Shown: piece by piece, positions 12,074 to 23,665 of the stretch
Position numbering within the stretch: the stretch's first letter is position 1
Layout: each line of letters opens with the position of its first letter
Assembly (NCBI GenBank): GCA_003254885.1
Contig: QANT01002707.1
Span: 1-47,758 of the forward strand
DNA: 47,758 nt
Direction: 5' to 3'
Origin: Purshia tridentata
Taxonomy: Eukaryota > Streptophyta > Magnoliopsida > Rosales > Rosaceae
Program-made: the position numbers and the translations under genes
Notes under the pieces: model-generated
Database searches by the model: none
What the model saw: the letters and a program-made list of their open reading frames with translations, nothing else
Told to the model about the DNA's origin: nothing

Positions 12074-12860
12074 TGAGGTAAAATTAATATTAATTTAATT
12101 ACCATAGAGGTCCATAACTAACTAGTTAATCAAAATTTCGAATTATTTATTTGTTTTGGAAAAACCATCATATTCACATTTCCTATTCAACTACAACTAG
12201 TACTGTACCTACCCGCCTGAAACACAAACCTCATATGTAAGGCCGAAATTCTCTATCAGACTATCACTGCAAAACGACAAAACAAAAGCAGCACGCGTGC
12301 CCACTTTCTCAGATTCCTCTCTCTCTCTCTCACTCACTTTTCATAACCAGACATACACACAGCTCTCTCTTTTGGCTTGTCCTTTCCCTTTCAGTCTCTC
12401 TAAATTTACACAAAAAAGAAGTACTAATAAAAATAATAATACCACCATTTTTTTTGGTCTCTAGGGTGGCGGTGACTGTATCCAAGCCAGCGCCAATGGT
12501 GGGGCCCGGGGACGCAGCTCTAACGGCAACCAAACGGAGTCATCAAACGACAGCATGACCGTCACGGAACACCAGGTTGCCAAGCTCATGGAGGAGGACA
12601 TGGGCTCCGCCATGCAGTACCTCCAGGGCAAAGGTCTCTGCCTCATGCCCATTTCCTTAGCCACCGCCATCTCCACCGCTACGTGTCACACCAGGAACCC
12701 CCTCATCCACAACGCCACCAACAACAATCAGGTCATCGCATCCAACGGTGAAGGGCCGTCCTCTCCCAGCATGTCCGTGTTGACTGTCCAGTCAGCCACG
12801 ATGGGTAACGGTGGGGTTGACGGTTCCGTTAAAGACGCTGCCTCCGTCTCCAAGCCGTGA
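9925..12860 (+). CDS. LRL1: bHLH transcription factor, LRL/LJRHL1 type (bHLH66/69/82-like)
   Basis: Nuclear basic helix-loop-helix regulator. Family members (Arabidopsis LRL1-3, Lotus LjRHL1) drive root-hair growth. Exons: 9925-10470, 10709-10807, 10893-11033, 11118-11183, 11701-11766, 12009-12077 and 12465-12860, all phase 0, giving about 460 aa. The basic region follows [18 protein letters not shown], with His257, Glu261 and Arg265 forming the H-E-R triad of E-box/G-box binders. The helix-loop-helix runs through [20 protein letters not shown]. The conserved C-terminal blocks [20 protein letters not shown] and [10 protein letters not shown] identify the LRL subgroup. The N-terminus is low-complexity (Pro/Ser/Ala). 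Oddities: exon 1/intron 1 is tandemly duplicated, and intron 2 needs a GC donor. Paralogue assignment (LRL1 versus LRL2/3) is not settled by sequence alone. A start at 9946 or 9955 is also possible. Confidence 0.92.
10440..10722 (+). repeat. Tandem duplication, 142-bp period, spanning the exon 1/intron 1/exon 2 junctions of the bHLH gene
   Basis: Copy 1 is 10440-10580 and copy 2 is 10582-10722, 141 bases each with one base between. I count two mismatches: donor GTGAGT in copy 1 is GTGACT in copy 2, and GGGGTTGA becomes GGGGCTGA. Each copy holds the end of exon 1, the whole intron and the start of exon 2. Normal protein needs the first donor (after 10470) joined to the second acceptor (exon from 10709). 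If the inner sites are used, a 46-nt cassette (10567-10612) is included; it reads [10 protein letters not shown] then TAA in frame. Confidence 0.95.
10808..10892 (+). other. Probable GC-AG intron (intron 2 of the bHLH gene)
   Basis: Exon 2 ends TTTCACCACCCCCAG and is followed by GCCTGC rather than GT. Exon 3 starts after a clear TACTGCAG acceptor. Joining CAG to GCG keeps phase 0 and leads straight into [11 protein letters not shown]. No GT nearby restores the frame as neatly. Away from the GC the donor is weak (CCTGC rather than CAAGT), so a sequencing error or a T-to-C change of an original GT is possible. Confidence 0.6.
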
Positions 12861-15800
12861 CTGACGGCGGCCTTTGGTTTTGGTTTTACTTTTTAGAGAC
12901 AATTCAAAGAAAGTGACGTGGACTCCAAGGCCGTCGTCTAAAGTCTACGAAAATAAGGTCTCAGGGTGCTTTATAATCGCACGACGCCGTATTTGCGTAG
13001 ACTTTGGCTAAAGCCTAAAAAGCTAACCTCAACGACAACCACCAGATCCCTATGAATCCCCTTTTTTATTTAAAAGGTTTAGGGGTTCCTTTGTTTTTAT
13101 TAAATGACTTTGTTGCCTTTCTTTTTTTATTTTATTTAATTGCAATATCGTTGGTTAACTTGGTTCTAATGCGAGCATGTTTATCTTGAAAATCATAATG
13201 TTATTATGAAATGATTAGAATTTAATAATAATGAGGGAATTATTATTAATAATAAGGACAAAAGGTGTCTATCTATCTAAAAGGAGTATATATATAAAGG
13301 AGTAGGTAGGCAGCTGCCATCGAAAAAGGAAAAAGAAAAGAGTAGGCAAGGCAGGTATTGCTATTAGGTTTGCGCAGTTTTGTTTTTGTTTTGGGTCATT
13401 GTGTGTGGGGTTTGGACTGAGTCACTCAGTAAGCCACTATTGCAAGGTGGACTAGATGTTTAGTCAACTGAATGTCTTATATTTTTCTTGCAATTGACCG
13501 TGACTGTATAAAAGGACGGGGATGTAATTTGGTTTTGAGTAAACACTTGGGCCCTGTTTCATTTGTGGAGTTAAATATTTTACAAGTGGAAGACAATGCA
13601 AGATTCTTATCAATGTTGGACAAGATTCTCATTCAGCAAAAATTATTTTCCAAAGGATGTATTTACCAAATATGGGAATACAATTATTTTTCACTTTATT
13701 TTGTTACAATTTGTAATGCCTTTCCCCAGGAGAGGATAACACAGTCATTAAAATATAAAAAAAGAAAACAAAGTGAGGGTGGGATAAGTGGAATTAATTG
13801 TTTGTGAATCAATCAAGTATTGTGTCACTGAATTGACCATTATGACGCGGATCACAACTACTTTCCTAGTTATGGAGGTCCAATCATTCTTCATTATTTG
13901 AATTTTGAAACATTACTTTGACCACCTCCTTCGTGCATATGAAATTTAATCACCTCACATCATATTATACAATTTAATTACTTGAGGCTTCACATGAATT
14001 TACCAAAATCAATCCTTAATCATGTAATCAAAAGTCTCTATCATATTCGATATTTATAATACAATACAATATGTAGTTGCGATTAGGTAACTATCATAAT
14101 TTATTTATTATTCATAAAGATTAATAAGTACGTGGTATTCTTTGTTGAGAATCGCAAAACGACAATTCATATTATATATATCTTTTACTTCTTTATTTTA
14201 TTATCATGATCTACTTAAATCAAATATATAATTAACGGTTAGAAAAATTACAGATCAAGTTATTTTTTTGTTACACAACAACTTACATGATTATTTTCTA
14301 AACGGCACTAGTCAAATACATGTAATCACTCACACAATATATATTAAAAAAAGATTAATACAAGTGAGAATTCAAATTTAAGATGTTTGAATTTGTTATT
14401 CATATAAATAATGTTAGGTCAGAAAACATGATGACTAATCAAGCCAAATTGAACATGGGTTTGATGTGAGCATCTATGAGTTTACTTTATTTATTTATTC
14501 CTGATAAGAAACTTTTATTATATGACCGAATTAGAAATCTAAAATCTAAAATCATCAATTTTATTCTTTTTTGTACGTATAGTATAGTGAATAAATTAGT
14601 AGCCCTATTAGTATTAACATTATTGGACTATTCACAAGATCGGTACATATAACATTTGAATCAATTGAGTGAGGGATTAATTGATTCACCCCTGTCTAAA
14701 ATTAAGATTGGAGTATGCATTCCAATGAACAGTTCAATTCAATACATTAGAGATTGATAACAGTACTCTGAAAAATAGACAGAAACAAACTATATAATAA
14801 CCAAGTTAACAGTCTATCATTAAAGTTTTCCAAGTTGGCGAATGAGACTTGGTAAAAACATTCTATAATTATTCAAATGAAGTAGAAATTGAAGACAAAC
14901 AGAGCATCTGAATTAGCAACAAAGCTTAAGACACAGCAGAACACAACATAAGATGAGCAGCACAGCAAAGCCCTTTAAGATATTGATAAGAGAGACACAG
15001 ATGCATGGCTAGAGCCGGCACAGTGATTTGGAACTGATATTGGGGACTATCAACTTCTAGGCTTCATCTTTCCAGATCTCCTCCTCAATATCAGATTTAA
15101 TTACATCTTCACATACATGCACATGGGAAGTATTAAGAGACATGTAGTCCACTACTTATTGTCAATTCTTCATAGCATCATTCAGACATTGACCCTCCAT
15201 TATTAAATACTTACTTTGAAGTTTAAGAACATTATTCTATTTCTGCCCAACACTCCAATAACCCAGTCAAAGATATTGCAAAATATACATTCAGGGTGAC
15301 CATACAAGCTGCTAGTTCAGACTTTCAGTGAACAGTTCATAAATAATAAAACTCTGTACAAAATATAAAATAATGACATCGAATATTGTTGATGCATTTA
15401 TAAAGTACATATAATAGTGCTTGCACAAGTTTACTAGCTCCTTTTCAAGAGTAACTCAAACTCTTTTCACTGTACCTTTATGTCACGATGATCTATTATA
15501 AAGAAATGAGATTGCAGTGCATAGAAACATACAATGAAGACCAAAGGGAAAAAAAACATTGTATACAGATAAATAAAAATGTTCCTAAAAGCTAAATTCA
15601 TGGTTTCAAAAGAGACTGCTTTCAGGGAACACAGTCTTCACAGGCTGAAAGAGGACATGTTCATAACCTACAACAATGAATTCCCACCATATAATTCGTC
15701 TCAACTGTCACTAATAGCAGCACAATCTGCAGTTTTTCTAGAGCATTTGAACCAGCACTTCCTGTTCAGTTTCCCAGGCCAGAAATTAAACTAGTATCCC

Positions 15801-17406
15801 ACTTCAATTTCAACTCCCCAAAACATTTAACAAAATTATTCCACCTCTCAATTGGTCATATTTAATATATAATACCATCAATTTCAGAAACTAAAACTGA
15901 CTCTTGAACAAAATATTTATCCTATCTTTCACATCTATACTCTTCACAACAACTGATTATGAGTTATAATTCTTGTGTATGTCATTCGCAAAGAATGACC
16001 TCCAACTATAAGGCTTCATTATTCGTCATACATCAACACATGGGACATGGCCCTGGGTGGAAGAAAATGGTAAACCAATATTTTCATGACTAAAAGCAAC
16101 ACGAAGAGATTTTATTCCAGAACAAAGGTAGTTGGAGCTAGGCAGTGCTGCTTCTAACTTATTTATGGGACTGAAATTTTTCCTCTACTGAGAGGTCATT
16201 TTATGTAGTACAATAGCAGATAAGTTCCACCTTTGCTTGTTTCCGTCATTTTAGAAGCCTAACACTTTTATGGAACTGCTTTTACATTTACAAATCTGGT
16301 TACTGTGCAACCATGTCTGATATTGCTATCATACAATTTATATTATCTAGAAAAGAGTTCCTCAATTAGATTGCCAACATGGTATTAGCTCATTCATGGT
16401 GATGCTGATAATTTAGCTTAAATTTACCAACAGAAGTAACCATAGGGAACAAATAACACGTACAAAATATACTAAAGCATGTAAAAGATAAACTCTATCC
16501 CTAAATGCATAGGAATGGGGAGAACCATGTCAGAAAGACATGTGTCTTACGGAAACGTGTATATGAACCAACTCAACAAATATTCACTGCAAGGTACATG
16601 ACTACCTTGGAAGCAGAGCACTGGCATGATGCGTCAAGACCATCAAACTTGTGGTCCTTGTGGACGATAGGGGAAGCATATTAACTACACGAGCAATCAA
16701 ATTAATACAACAACATCATATTGATATTAAATCCCATTGTGCATGAAACACATCTTCTCAAATATAGACATCTTTGTTTTCCAATTTAATTCTTATTCCA
16801 ACATAAATGATACCAAATGATTCACAACTTCCTAATACAGCACCATCTCTGCAAGCCTTACAACCATTATAGATCTCTCGCTCCAACTGCATAATGCATT
16901 GAACATATTGAACATGCATGCATCCAGTAATTGACCAGGATGATTCCTTCTGCCTTCAGGGAAGGGCCAGTCAAACCTTACACCCCTGCCAAAATGGATA
17001 AACGCAACCCAATGAGGGTTTCACATTTCAATTACTCCTACATGTGCATGCTCGTAAAGCCTAAGTTTTTGGGTAAAAAGTACCCCACCCCCCCTTCCCC
17101 AAATATTCCTAGTAAAGGCTACTAAAACATAAGAGCAAACAGTCCAAATTAAGCACAATATCATTCATAGCAATAATGTTATAAAACGTAAATGCAAATG
17201 TACGCAATAATCTTATAACATCGACATGCCATTGAAGAAAATAGGATCAGAAATTTTTATTTAGTTTTATAATATTAACCATCGCAAGTAAGCTTTAAGC
17301 AATTTACTCTATATCACTATTGCTGTACAGCTACAAAATTATGAAAACCAGTGAAAGTAACAACATTCTACGCTGACCCATTAAACCAAAAGTCCATAGA
17401 AGCAGT
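12861..17406. other. Intergenic DNA between the bHLH gene and COA6-like gene
   Basis: About 4.5 kb in which I find no exon with recognisable domains on either strand. The first few hundred bases would be the bHLH 3' untranslated region, and the last few hundred the 3' end of the minus-strand COA6-like gene. The part from 14.9 to 17.1 kb is less AT-rich than the rest and might be transcribed, but nothing in it reads as protein over a useful length. Confidence 0.45.
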
Positions 17407-17940
17407 TTAACTAGTGGTGGTGGGCTTGAAAGTGTAAGGCTGTGGAAGTGACAACGGACCTCTCCTCGATTCTTTATCATCCAAAAGCCTCTTCAGACTT
17501 TTGTTCTTGCAGTACAACGCATCAAAATGCCTCACCTAAACCATCCAAATCCCCAAAATTTATAATAAATAATTAATTAAACGCGAAACTGAAGAACCCA
17601 GAAGGAGAAATAAGCTTGAGAATGGGATTTTACCCAGGAAGCACGGCAATGGTTGACAAACTCATCCCTCGCAGCTTTGCACTCTGCTGGGTATAACAGA
17701 CCCTTGGACGCGATTTCAGTCAGTTTCTTGTCTGATTCCTTCTCCACACACGCATAGAAAGCGTCTCGAGCCTTGCCAAACACATCACCAAATTGCAGAT
17801 TAAAGAAATATATGAATGAATGAGTGAAAATGAGGATGAAGAGAGGGAAGTAGAACCTTATAGCAAGCTTGTCTGGAACTAGAGAGCACGTCGGTGTGGA
17901 TCTCATCTGGGTTTCGTGGCGCGTAAGCTTCGGTGGTCAT
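17407..17940 (-). CDS. COA6: COA6-like twin CX9C/CX10C protein (cytochrome c oxidase assembly factor 6 / subunit VIb family)
   Basis: Small soluble protein expected in the mitochondrial intermembrane space, where COA6 helps copper delivery to the CuA site of cytochrome c oxidase and is imported by the Mia40 disulfide relay. Minus-strand exons: 17940-17857, 17771-17634 and 17535-17407, all phase 0, giving 116 aa. Cysteine spacing is C-x9-C (CYKARDAFYAC) then C-x10-C (CKAARDEFVNHC), the COA6 arrangement. It is followed by ASWVRHFDALYCKNK, with one extra cysteine. There is no cleavable presequence, as expected for this family. The start MTTEAYAPRNPDE is chosen over an in-frame ATG 16 codons upstream because the short form matches the usual family N-terminus. 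The C-terminal tail (PLSLPQPYTFKP) is also typical of plant members. Confidence 0.88.
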
Positions 17941-20008
17941 GGCTTCGAGTTCCAGAGCAAAGAGAGGAGAACCTCTGCTTCTATTCACTAGCCGTGAGCC
18001 CGTGCAGCGGCGAGTCTGCGACTAGTACAATGTGAAAAGAGAATTGGGCGAGTTTGGATGAAGGTGGATAGGCCTTGTTGGGTTGGCCCAATACAGTGCT
18101 CCTAATTGGGTTGCTCCAATCCATCAGGCCCACTATTTATTTAAGCTTTGGTGAATAGTGATTGTGGACCCTCCTGATAAATTTTGCGTGGGCCTTGAGA
18201 CTCTGTGAACCATGGGTCAGACCCAAAGGTGTTATTAACTTATCATAATAATATATTATCAGTCTCGTTTTATTGAGACTACTAATAAGCACTTATTTGG
18301 ATCTAATAGATTTATCAATTTATTATAAATGTAAAACGTTATAAATTCAATCCAATAATAATTATATATAATTTTCACAATTGCTCAAAGAATATGCTTC
18401 ATCTGAAAAAATCATTCTGTATGATTAATTTTAAAACACCTTTATAAAAGTTTTATTGAAAAAATACATATTTTCATAATTTTCTCTGCAAATTTTGTAA
18501 TTTTAGTAATTGTAACATTTTTATATTTTTAAAAACTTGGTATTTTAATTGACACGGTACGAACATTTATTAATTAATGCCTCTTAATCTAATTTTATTT
18601 GGACGTGGGAAAGTGGAGCATGCACATTGGGAATTTGGATGAGGTTGGATAAAGCTTTATATACATTCCTGGGGGTACTAACCAAAGTTGATGTTGCATT
18701 AAGTAATTAAGTTAACTTGGATCTTTATTCTTCAATTGTTTTTTGTTCCTTAATCAAGATTTAAGGGCACCATTATCGGCTTTGTTTCAGCCACCTCGAT
18801 GGAAGTGTATGGTACTTACTATATCTATCGGATAAACTTATTCATTATTTAATCAACCCTCGATGATTGAGTAGTTATTGTTGGAAATTGGAATACTAAT
18901 TCATGACAAAAAAGAAAGGATGAGGGGAATTGTAAAATTTTGAAATTTCTAAGAATTAAGTGAATATCATATTCATCTAGTTTATGTCATATTTATTTAA
19001 TACGTGTGACTTTGTAAAGGATTACATATTGAAAGTTTGAAACTTAATTCTGACACGCCACCAAAACAGTAGGTAAAAGAAAATAGGTGATTAAAGCAAT
19101 ACTAGCATGCAGATCGATGCATGTGGAGACTAATAATGTCAATAGCAATTGCAAGAAGTGTTGTCAATTTTGGAAGAGTCTAAGAGACAACCATGATGGC
19201 GACAATTGATGACACGTGAATAATGATATTAACTAGCAATTAGGGTTACGTTTTGAGAAATATGCACCAGCAAATTAAATAGTGATGAATAAGGTTTTTT
19301 TGAAATTTTTTTTTTGGGTCAGAATAAATTACGATTATTCTAGTAAATAAGAGTTTGTACGTTTTGAAAAGTGGCTGCGAGCAAAAGAGAACAGAGAAAA
19401 AAAATTGATAAAACCTTTTTTTTTTTTTTGGGTAAGAGGAACTCTATATAACCATTACTGGTATTATGGAATGAAAAATAGTCACATTAATGGCGATGAT
19501 TAATTATTTTAAAGTGATGGGATGGTTGAGCTAAGCTACGTGCAAATGGATTATATTGGTGGTAACAAGACTAGATTAGTTATTATTATAATATAATTTT
19601 AGAGGTAGGTTAATTTGAATGATAGAGATTATATAGTATAGTATGTCAAATTTAAGGAGATTGAATGAAGGTTTGCACAGTACCCTAGCTCACACGACGG
19701 ATGACTGAGGTCCACCATAAAGCCCAATCCAATCGAATCAACGGCTCATAGTGCACCGTCACTGTCAATTCAGATGGAAGCTCTGTGTATTTATAGATAG
19801 CAGGAGGAGGAGAAGCTGATCGATGATAAAAAGTCAATCTCGCCCACGGTACACAAGAGTGCTCCACGTATACCAAACCCTACTCATCAAACGAGCACAA
19901 ATTGCTTTTGGACTTCATCTCAGTCCCAAGGGCTGGGAATCAGTCTGAGCCGTCTATTGATTACTTCACTAACTATTAATTGTGGATCGGAATATCGGAT
20001 ACTGTACA
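17941..20008. other. Intergenic DNA between COA6-like gene and MIR156
   Basis: Two divergent promoters probably share this stretch: that of the minus-strand COA6-like gene just above 17,940 and that of MIR156 near 20,000. Two poly-T runs followed by GGGT (19306-19318 and 19416-19432) look like antisense tails of retroposons. No coding exon is seen. Confidence 0.5.
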
Positions 20009-20016
20009 TATATATA
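20009..20016 (+). promoter_or_regulatory. Candidate TATA box of the MIR156 primary transcript
   Basis: TATATATA lies about 445 bases before the mature miRNA and is followed by a CT-rich stretch (20035-20090) like a plant transcription start region. Another TATA-like motif (TATTTATAG near 19,787) could serve instead. Confidence 0.35.
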
Positions 20017-20296
20017 CATACATGGATATCATCATCCTCCGATCCATCATTCTCTCCCACCAAACAACAACCTCTCACTCTCTTATTTCAGTAGGTGGGT
20101 ATAGCAATTAGCAAACAGGAGTGTAGGTTTGATATTGGTAATTAGGTGCTCTTAGCTGAATGCTCGTATTGATAACTACAAAGTGCAACAAAATTAATTT
20201 CATATATATGTAGTTCAGTGATTTTGATAAATTGAAAACCCAAAATGTTGTTGGGAAGCTAGGTTTCAGATCTGGCTCAATATATTGAGACCATCA

Positions 20297-20320
20297 TACA
20301 TATATATATATATATATAAT
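20297..20320. repeat. (AT)n microsatellite
   Basis: An uninterrupted run of alternating A and T between the candidate MIR156 promoter and the stem-loop. It is likely length-polymorphic between alleles. Confidence 0.8.
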
Positions 20321-20430
20321 GTAGCAGAGAGGCAGAGATATATGCATGAATGAGGGCGGAGTGAGTGAGATGGAGGGACACAAATTAAAACACAGATCGA
20401 GAGAGATCGAGTAGTCCCTACTAAGTAATT

Positions 20431-20580
20431 AAGGAGAAGGAGAAGTGGAGAAGTGACAGAAGAGAGTGAGCACATAACGCAGTCAATTGTATAAAATGAC
20501 AAGAGATGGATTGATTGATATACCTTTGAGCGCTGCGTGCTCACTGCTCTTCCTGTCACCTTAATTCCTTTCTTTTTTCC
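20431..20580 (+). ncRNA. MIR156: MIR156 precursor (miR156 stem-loop)
   Basis: The exact canonical 20-nt miR156 (TGACAGAAGAGAGTGAGCAC) is at 20454-20473. The star arm GCTCACTGCTCTTCCTGTCA is at 20539-20558 and pairs with the mature strand along its whole length apart from two single-base bulges. The loop is about 65 nt, with an extra short pairing of CGCAG (20479-20483) to CTGCG. A purine-rich 5' flank (AAGGAGAAGGAGAAG) faces a pyrimidine-rich 3' flank, which would extend the lower stem. miR156 silences SPL transcription factors and sets the juvenile-to-adult change in plants. Mature and star arms in the right order on the + strand leave little doubt. The ends of the primary transcript are unknown. 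The family member (a, b, c and so on) cannot be named from this alone. Confidence 0.95.
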
Positions 20581-21192
20581 TCCATATATTGCTCAACCAC
20601 TCTTCAATTCTTCAATTCTTCAATTCTTCAATCCTTCATACACAGGTGTCTTCTTCTGCCTTCTTATATAATTTCATCCATATATAATATATATATATAT
20701 TTTTTAATGGTTATTTTGCTAGCTCTAGCCTCTAGCAGATCGATTCTGGAAGCTGAAGGACTACAAAAAGCGACAAGCCACCCCTCTGCAGAGCAGATAT
20801 ATATGAGGACACAACATTCATTATCATCAATATCTCTCTCTAGAGTCTATCTCACTCACACACACACGCATATATATATATATATGTATAAAATATTTTG
20901 AATCTTATCTATATAGCTAGATGTTCTATACTCTCTCTGCTCACAGGTGTCTTGCTCTTTATTTATGATGATGGTTTGAATCATTATATATATACTTGAC
21001 TCTCATATTGTCATTTGTAACCTAGCTAATTCTTCATCATCATCATCATCACTACTTACTTTAGTCTCTTCCAGATCAGATTGATAAGCATGCACATTAT
21101 TCACACAAAACCTTCTTTTCTTTTTTCTTTTTTCTCTTCTTCCTTATTATCTCTCTCTCATCTCTCTGTTCACTTTATCTATATATATTTAT

Positions 21193-21342
21193 GGGTTAAT
21201 TACATTTTTGGTCCTTGTGTTTTACACAAGGACCAAATTTGTTTTTGGAGTAAAACCCAAGGATTAAAATCGGAATTTTGAAACCACGAGGACTAAATTT
21301 GTTTTTGGAGTAAAACACAGGGACTAAAAACGTATTTAACCC
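21193..21342. mobile_element. 150-bp MITE with 9-bp target-site duplication (Mutator-like)
   Basis: The element starts GGGTTAATTACATTTTTGGT and ends with the near inverse (ACTAAAAACGTATTTAACCC), making terminal inverted repeats of about 30 bases. The 9-base word TATATTTAT occurs immediately on both sides (21184-21192 and 21343-21351). Nine-base duplications are typical of Mutator-like elements. An internal direct repeat (AATTTGTTTTTGGAGTAAAA) is also present. It has no coding capacity. It lies about 0.6 kb downstream of the MIR156 stem-loop and could be inside its primary transcript. Confidence 0.85.
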
Positions 21343-21541
21343 TATATTTATATCACACACATGTATGCTGATGTAACACGATTAATCAGTTTGATAAATT
21401 CGTTCTTTTTGCTTTAATTATATACTAGGCTCACTAGCTAGCTAGCTTTCTCGGTCTTCCATAAATCATAAAATACAAAATATAAATAGACATTATATAA
21501 TTAATTAAGTTTGTGATGGAGGTTCAAAGCGTGACTTTTCA

Positions 21542-21594
21542 TGGTCCTTCCTTTCCCTCTTTCACTGGAAGACCAGTGGCAAGGAGGAGGACCA
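21542..21594 (+). other. Local hairpin downstream of MIR156, next to a donor-like site
   Basis: TGGTCCT pairs with AGGACCA, then TCCTT with AAGGA, then CACTGG with CCAGTG around an AAGA tetraloop: 18 base pairs in three blocks. TTGAAG|GTACTC follows about 15 bases later and looks like a splice donor. This could be part of a noncoding exon of the MIR156 primary transcript or of the leader of the AP2-B3 gene. No known RNA family is recognised. Confidence 0.4.
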
Positions 21595-22882
21595 AAGTGG
21601 GTTCTTGAAGGTACTCTCACCACTTCATTACTGTTCAAATTTTAACGGAAACCCATACTTAATTATTATATTCTTTTTTTTTAACTTATTATCTTGCTTT
21701 ATCAAAACCCACCATCAACTTCTTCCCTTTTTGTAGCCCATGCAAGCCTATATCTCTCATAGCAGAAAATAAAATATGTGCATGTTTGGACTGTTGTATT
21801 CTTGATTATGGGTACTTTCTTTTCTTTTTTGAATTTGTTTTTTAAGTAAATTATGGGTACTTTCCAGGAAACCACCCAGTACAACCACGAATGGTTACTT
21901 CCCAAGAAACAAAACGAAAATTTCTGTGAAATAATTATGATGATTTTATTCTGATCTGATTTTTTGGTCCTGTGATTGATGCAGATTTTAACCAAATTTT
22001 ACGCTAGATCAAGGAAACATAAAGATAAACATAAACCCTGCAGGGTGGGTCAGTGACTCAGTGACTCAGTGCTGAGCCCAATTGCTAGATATGGAAACAA
22101 CTCGCTGCTTCCCCTTCTCGACTTTTTTGGTGCCATTAATCATCATGAGATTACAGAAATATTATACCACAAAAATTTCCTTATACAGGTTAGTCAGTAA
22201 TTCAATTACCAGATTTTTCTTGATTCTGATTTTATTTCCCTTTACGCACCTTCCTTAGTTCCCAAGGCTCAAGATGAATCAATATATATATACCTGCTGT
22301 TATATATTCAAGCACCACAAAGATTAAGGTTTTTAATTGTTCTAATTATACGCGGCTACTAATTGTTGTTTGGCGTTAGGGGCTACAGATTCAGACTTCT
22401 GCTTCCATTAATCTGCAGCAGGTTAATCTTCAAGGTATAACCGTTTCAATAATCTTAGTTTTTATTTTATTGATTTGTTTTCTATAACTATATCTGTATT
22501 CTTTCTGTTGTTTTTATGGGTTCGTTTAATGACGTTCTATATATTTTCATGGTAATTATTTTGTGTTTTGATTTTTTTTTTATTTGTGGAAATAATTTCT
22601 TAAAAATCATTCTTTTGCATTTGTGGAATATGTGGGTTTAGGTCTGAACGGGTTATTGGTTGATGGTAAAGTGTTTTGAGTCATTGATGAAGGTTTAAGA
22701 AATTCATTAAGATGAGTAAGTACATGAGACGAGCAACCTGGAATTGTTATGAAGGACCATATATCAACGACATGTTGTTTACTATATATTTATTTATACT
22801 CAAAATTATTTGCATATTTGCATATTTTTGGGGTTATTCTTTTCATCAAATGATATTAGGAAAGACGATGATCATATTTTGG

Positions 22883-23665
22883 AAGTCTTGAAATTATCTT
22901 AAGTGGTGAAGGTAGGTGGGACAATAAATTAAGATTAGAGTAGATTTGTGGTTCGATCTACTGTAACCTTAACTTATGGTTAGAGTAAATTTAACAAAAA
23001 ACCAAAAGATATGTGGGAATTTTGGTTAAATGATCTTAAGCACTAGAAGTACAAATCCCCACTTTGGTTTTTTTTATTTTTTATTTTTATAATTTTTTGG
23101 ATTTAATGATTTAATTTGGAATTTATCAAATCGCTTACCATTTTCTTTTCAAAAAATGAAGTAATTAGATGCAAGCTCATAAAAGACTTGGAATTATCCC
23201 AAGTGGTGAGGATATATGGGAATGAATTTAGGGTAGGTGTGGTTCAATTCTTGTAAATTCAACGACAACAAAAATTTTGTATTTGATGCTTCAAGTTCGA
23301 TAATCTTAACAACTATAACTATCCCACTCGGAGTTTTTTTATATTTTTTTAATACTCCTTGGATTTTATGCATTTAATACGGAATTCATCAGATTCATTA
23401 CCTTTCCTTTTTCAAAAAAATTAAATAATTGGATGTGTGCTCATTAAAGACTTGGAGTACGCGAAAGGGTATATGTGGGATGGATAGTGAGTTAAGATTA
23501 GGTAGGATTGTGGTTCGACTCTCTCAAATTTAAAAAAAAAATAGGGATATGTAATCGGGACTACGGGTTAAATGATCTTAACCACCGAAACTAAAAGTCT
23601 CCACTTAGGTATTTTTCTTATACTTTCCCGAAAATTTAAAAAATTGGATACATGCTCATTAAAGA
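22883..23665. repeat. Diverged tandem repeat, about three units of 220-300 bp
   Basis: Units begin near 22883, 23187 and 23450 with variants of GACTTGGAATTATCCCAAGT. They continue with a shared order of phrases (GGATATATGGG, ATTGTGGTTCGA, AAATGATCTTAA, and ATTGGATACATGCTCATTAAA at the unit end). A fourth partial unit begins at about 23665. The copies are strongly diverged, so this is an old array. It lies upstream of the AP2-B3 gene, perhaps within a leader intron. Confidence 0.7.

Noticed and set aside
13550..13800. GGGCCCTGTTTCATTTGTGG resembling a hAT/Harbinger end
   Set aside because: No matching inverted end or target duplication was found nearby.
23510..23525. GTGGTTCGACTC resembling a tRNA B box
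   Set aside because: It is part of the diverged tandem repeat (also GTGGTTCGATCT near 22,950), and no cloverleaf or A box surrounds it.
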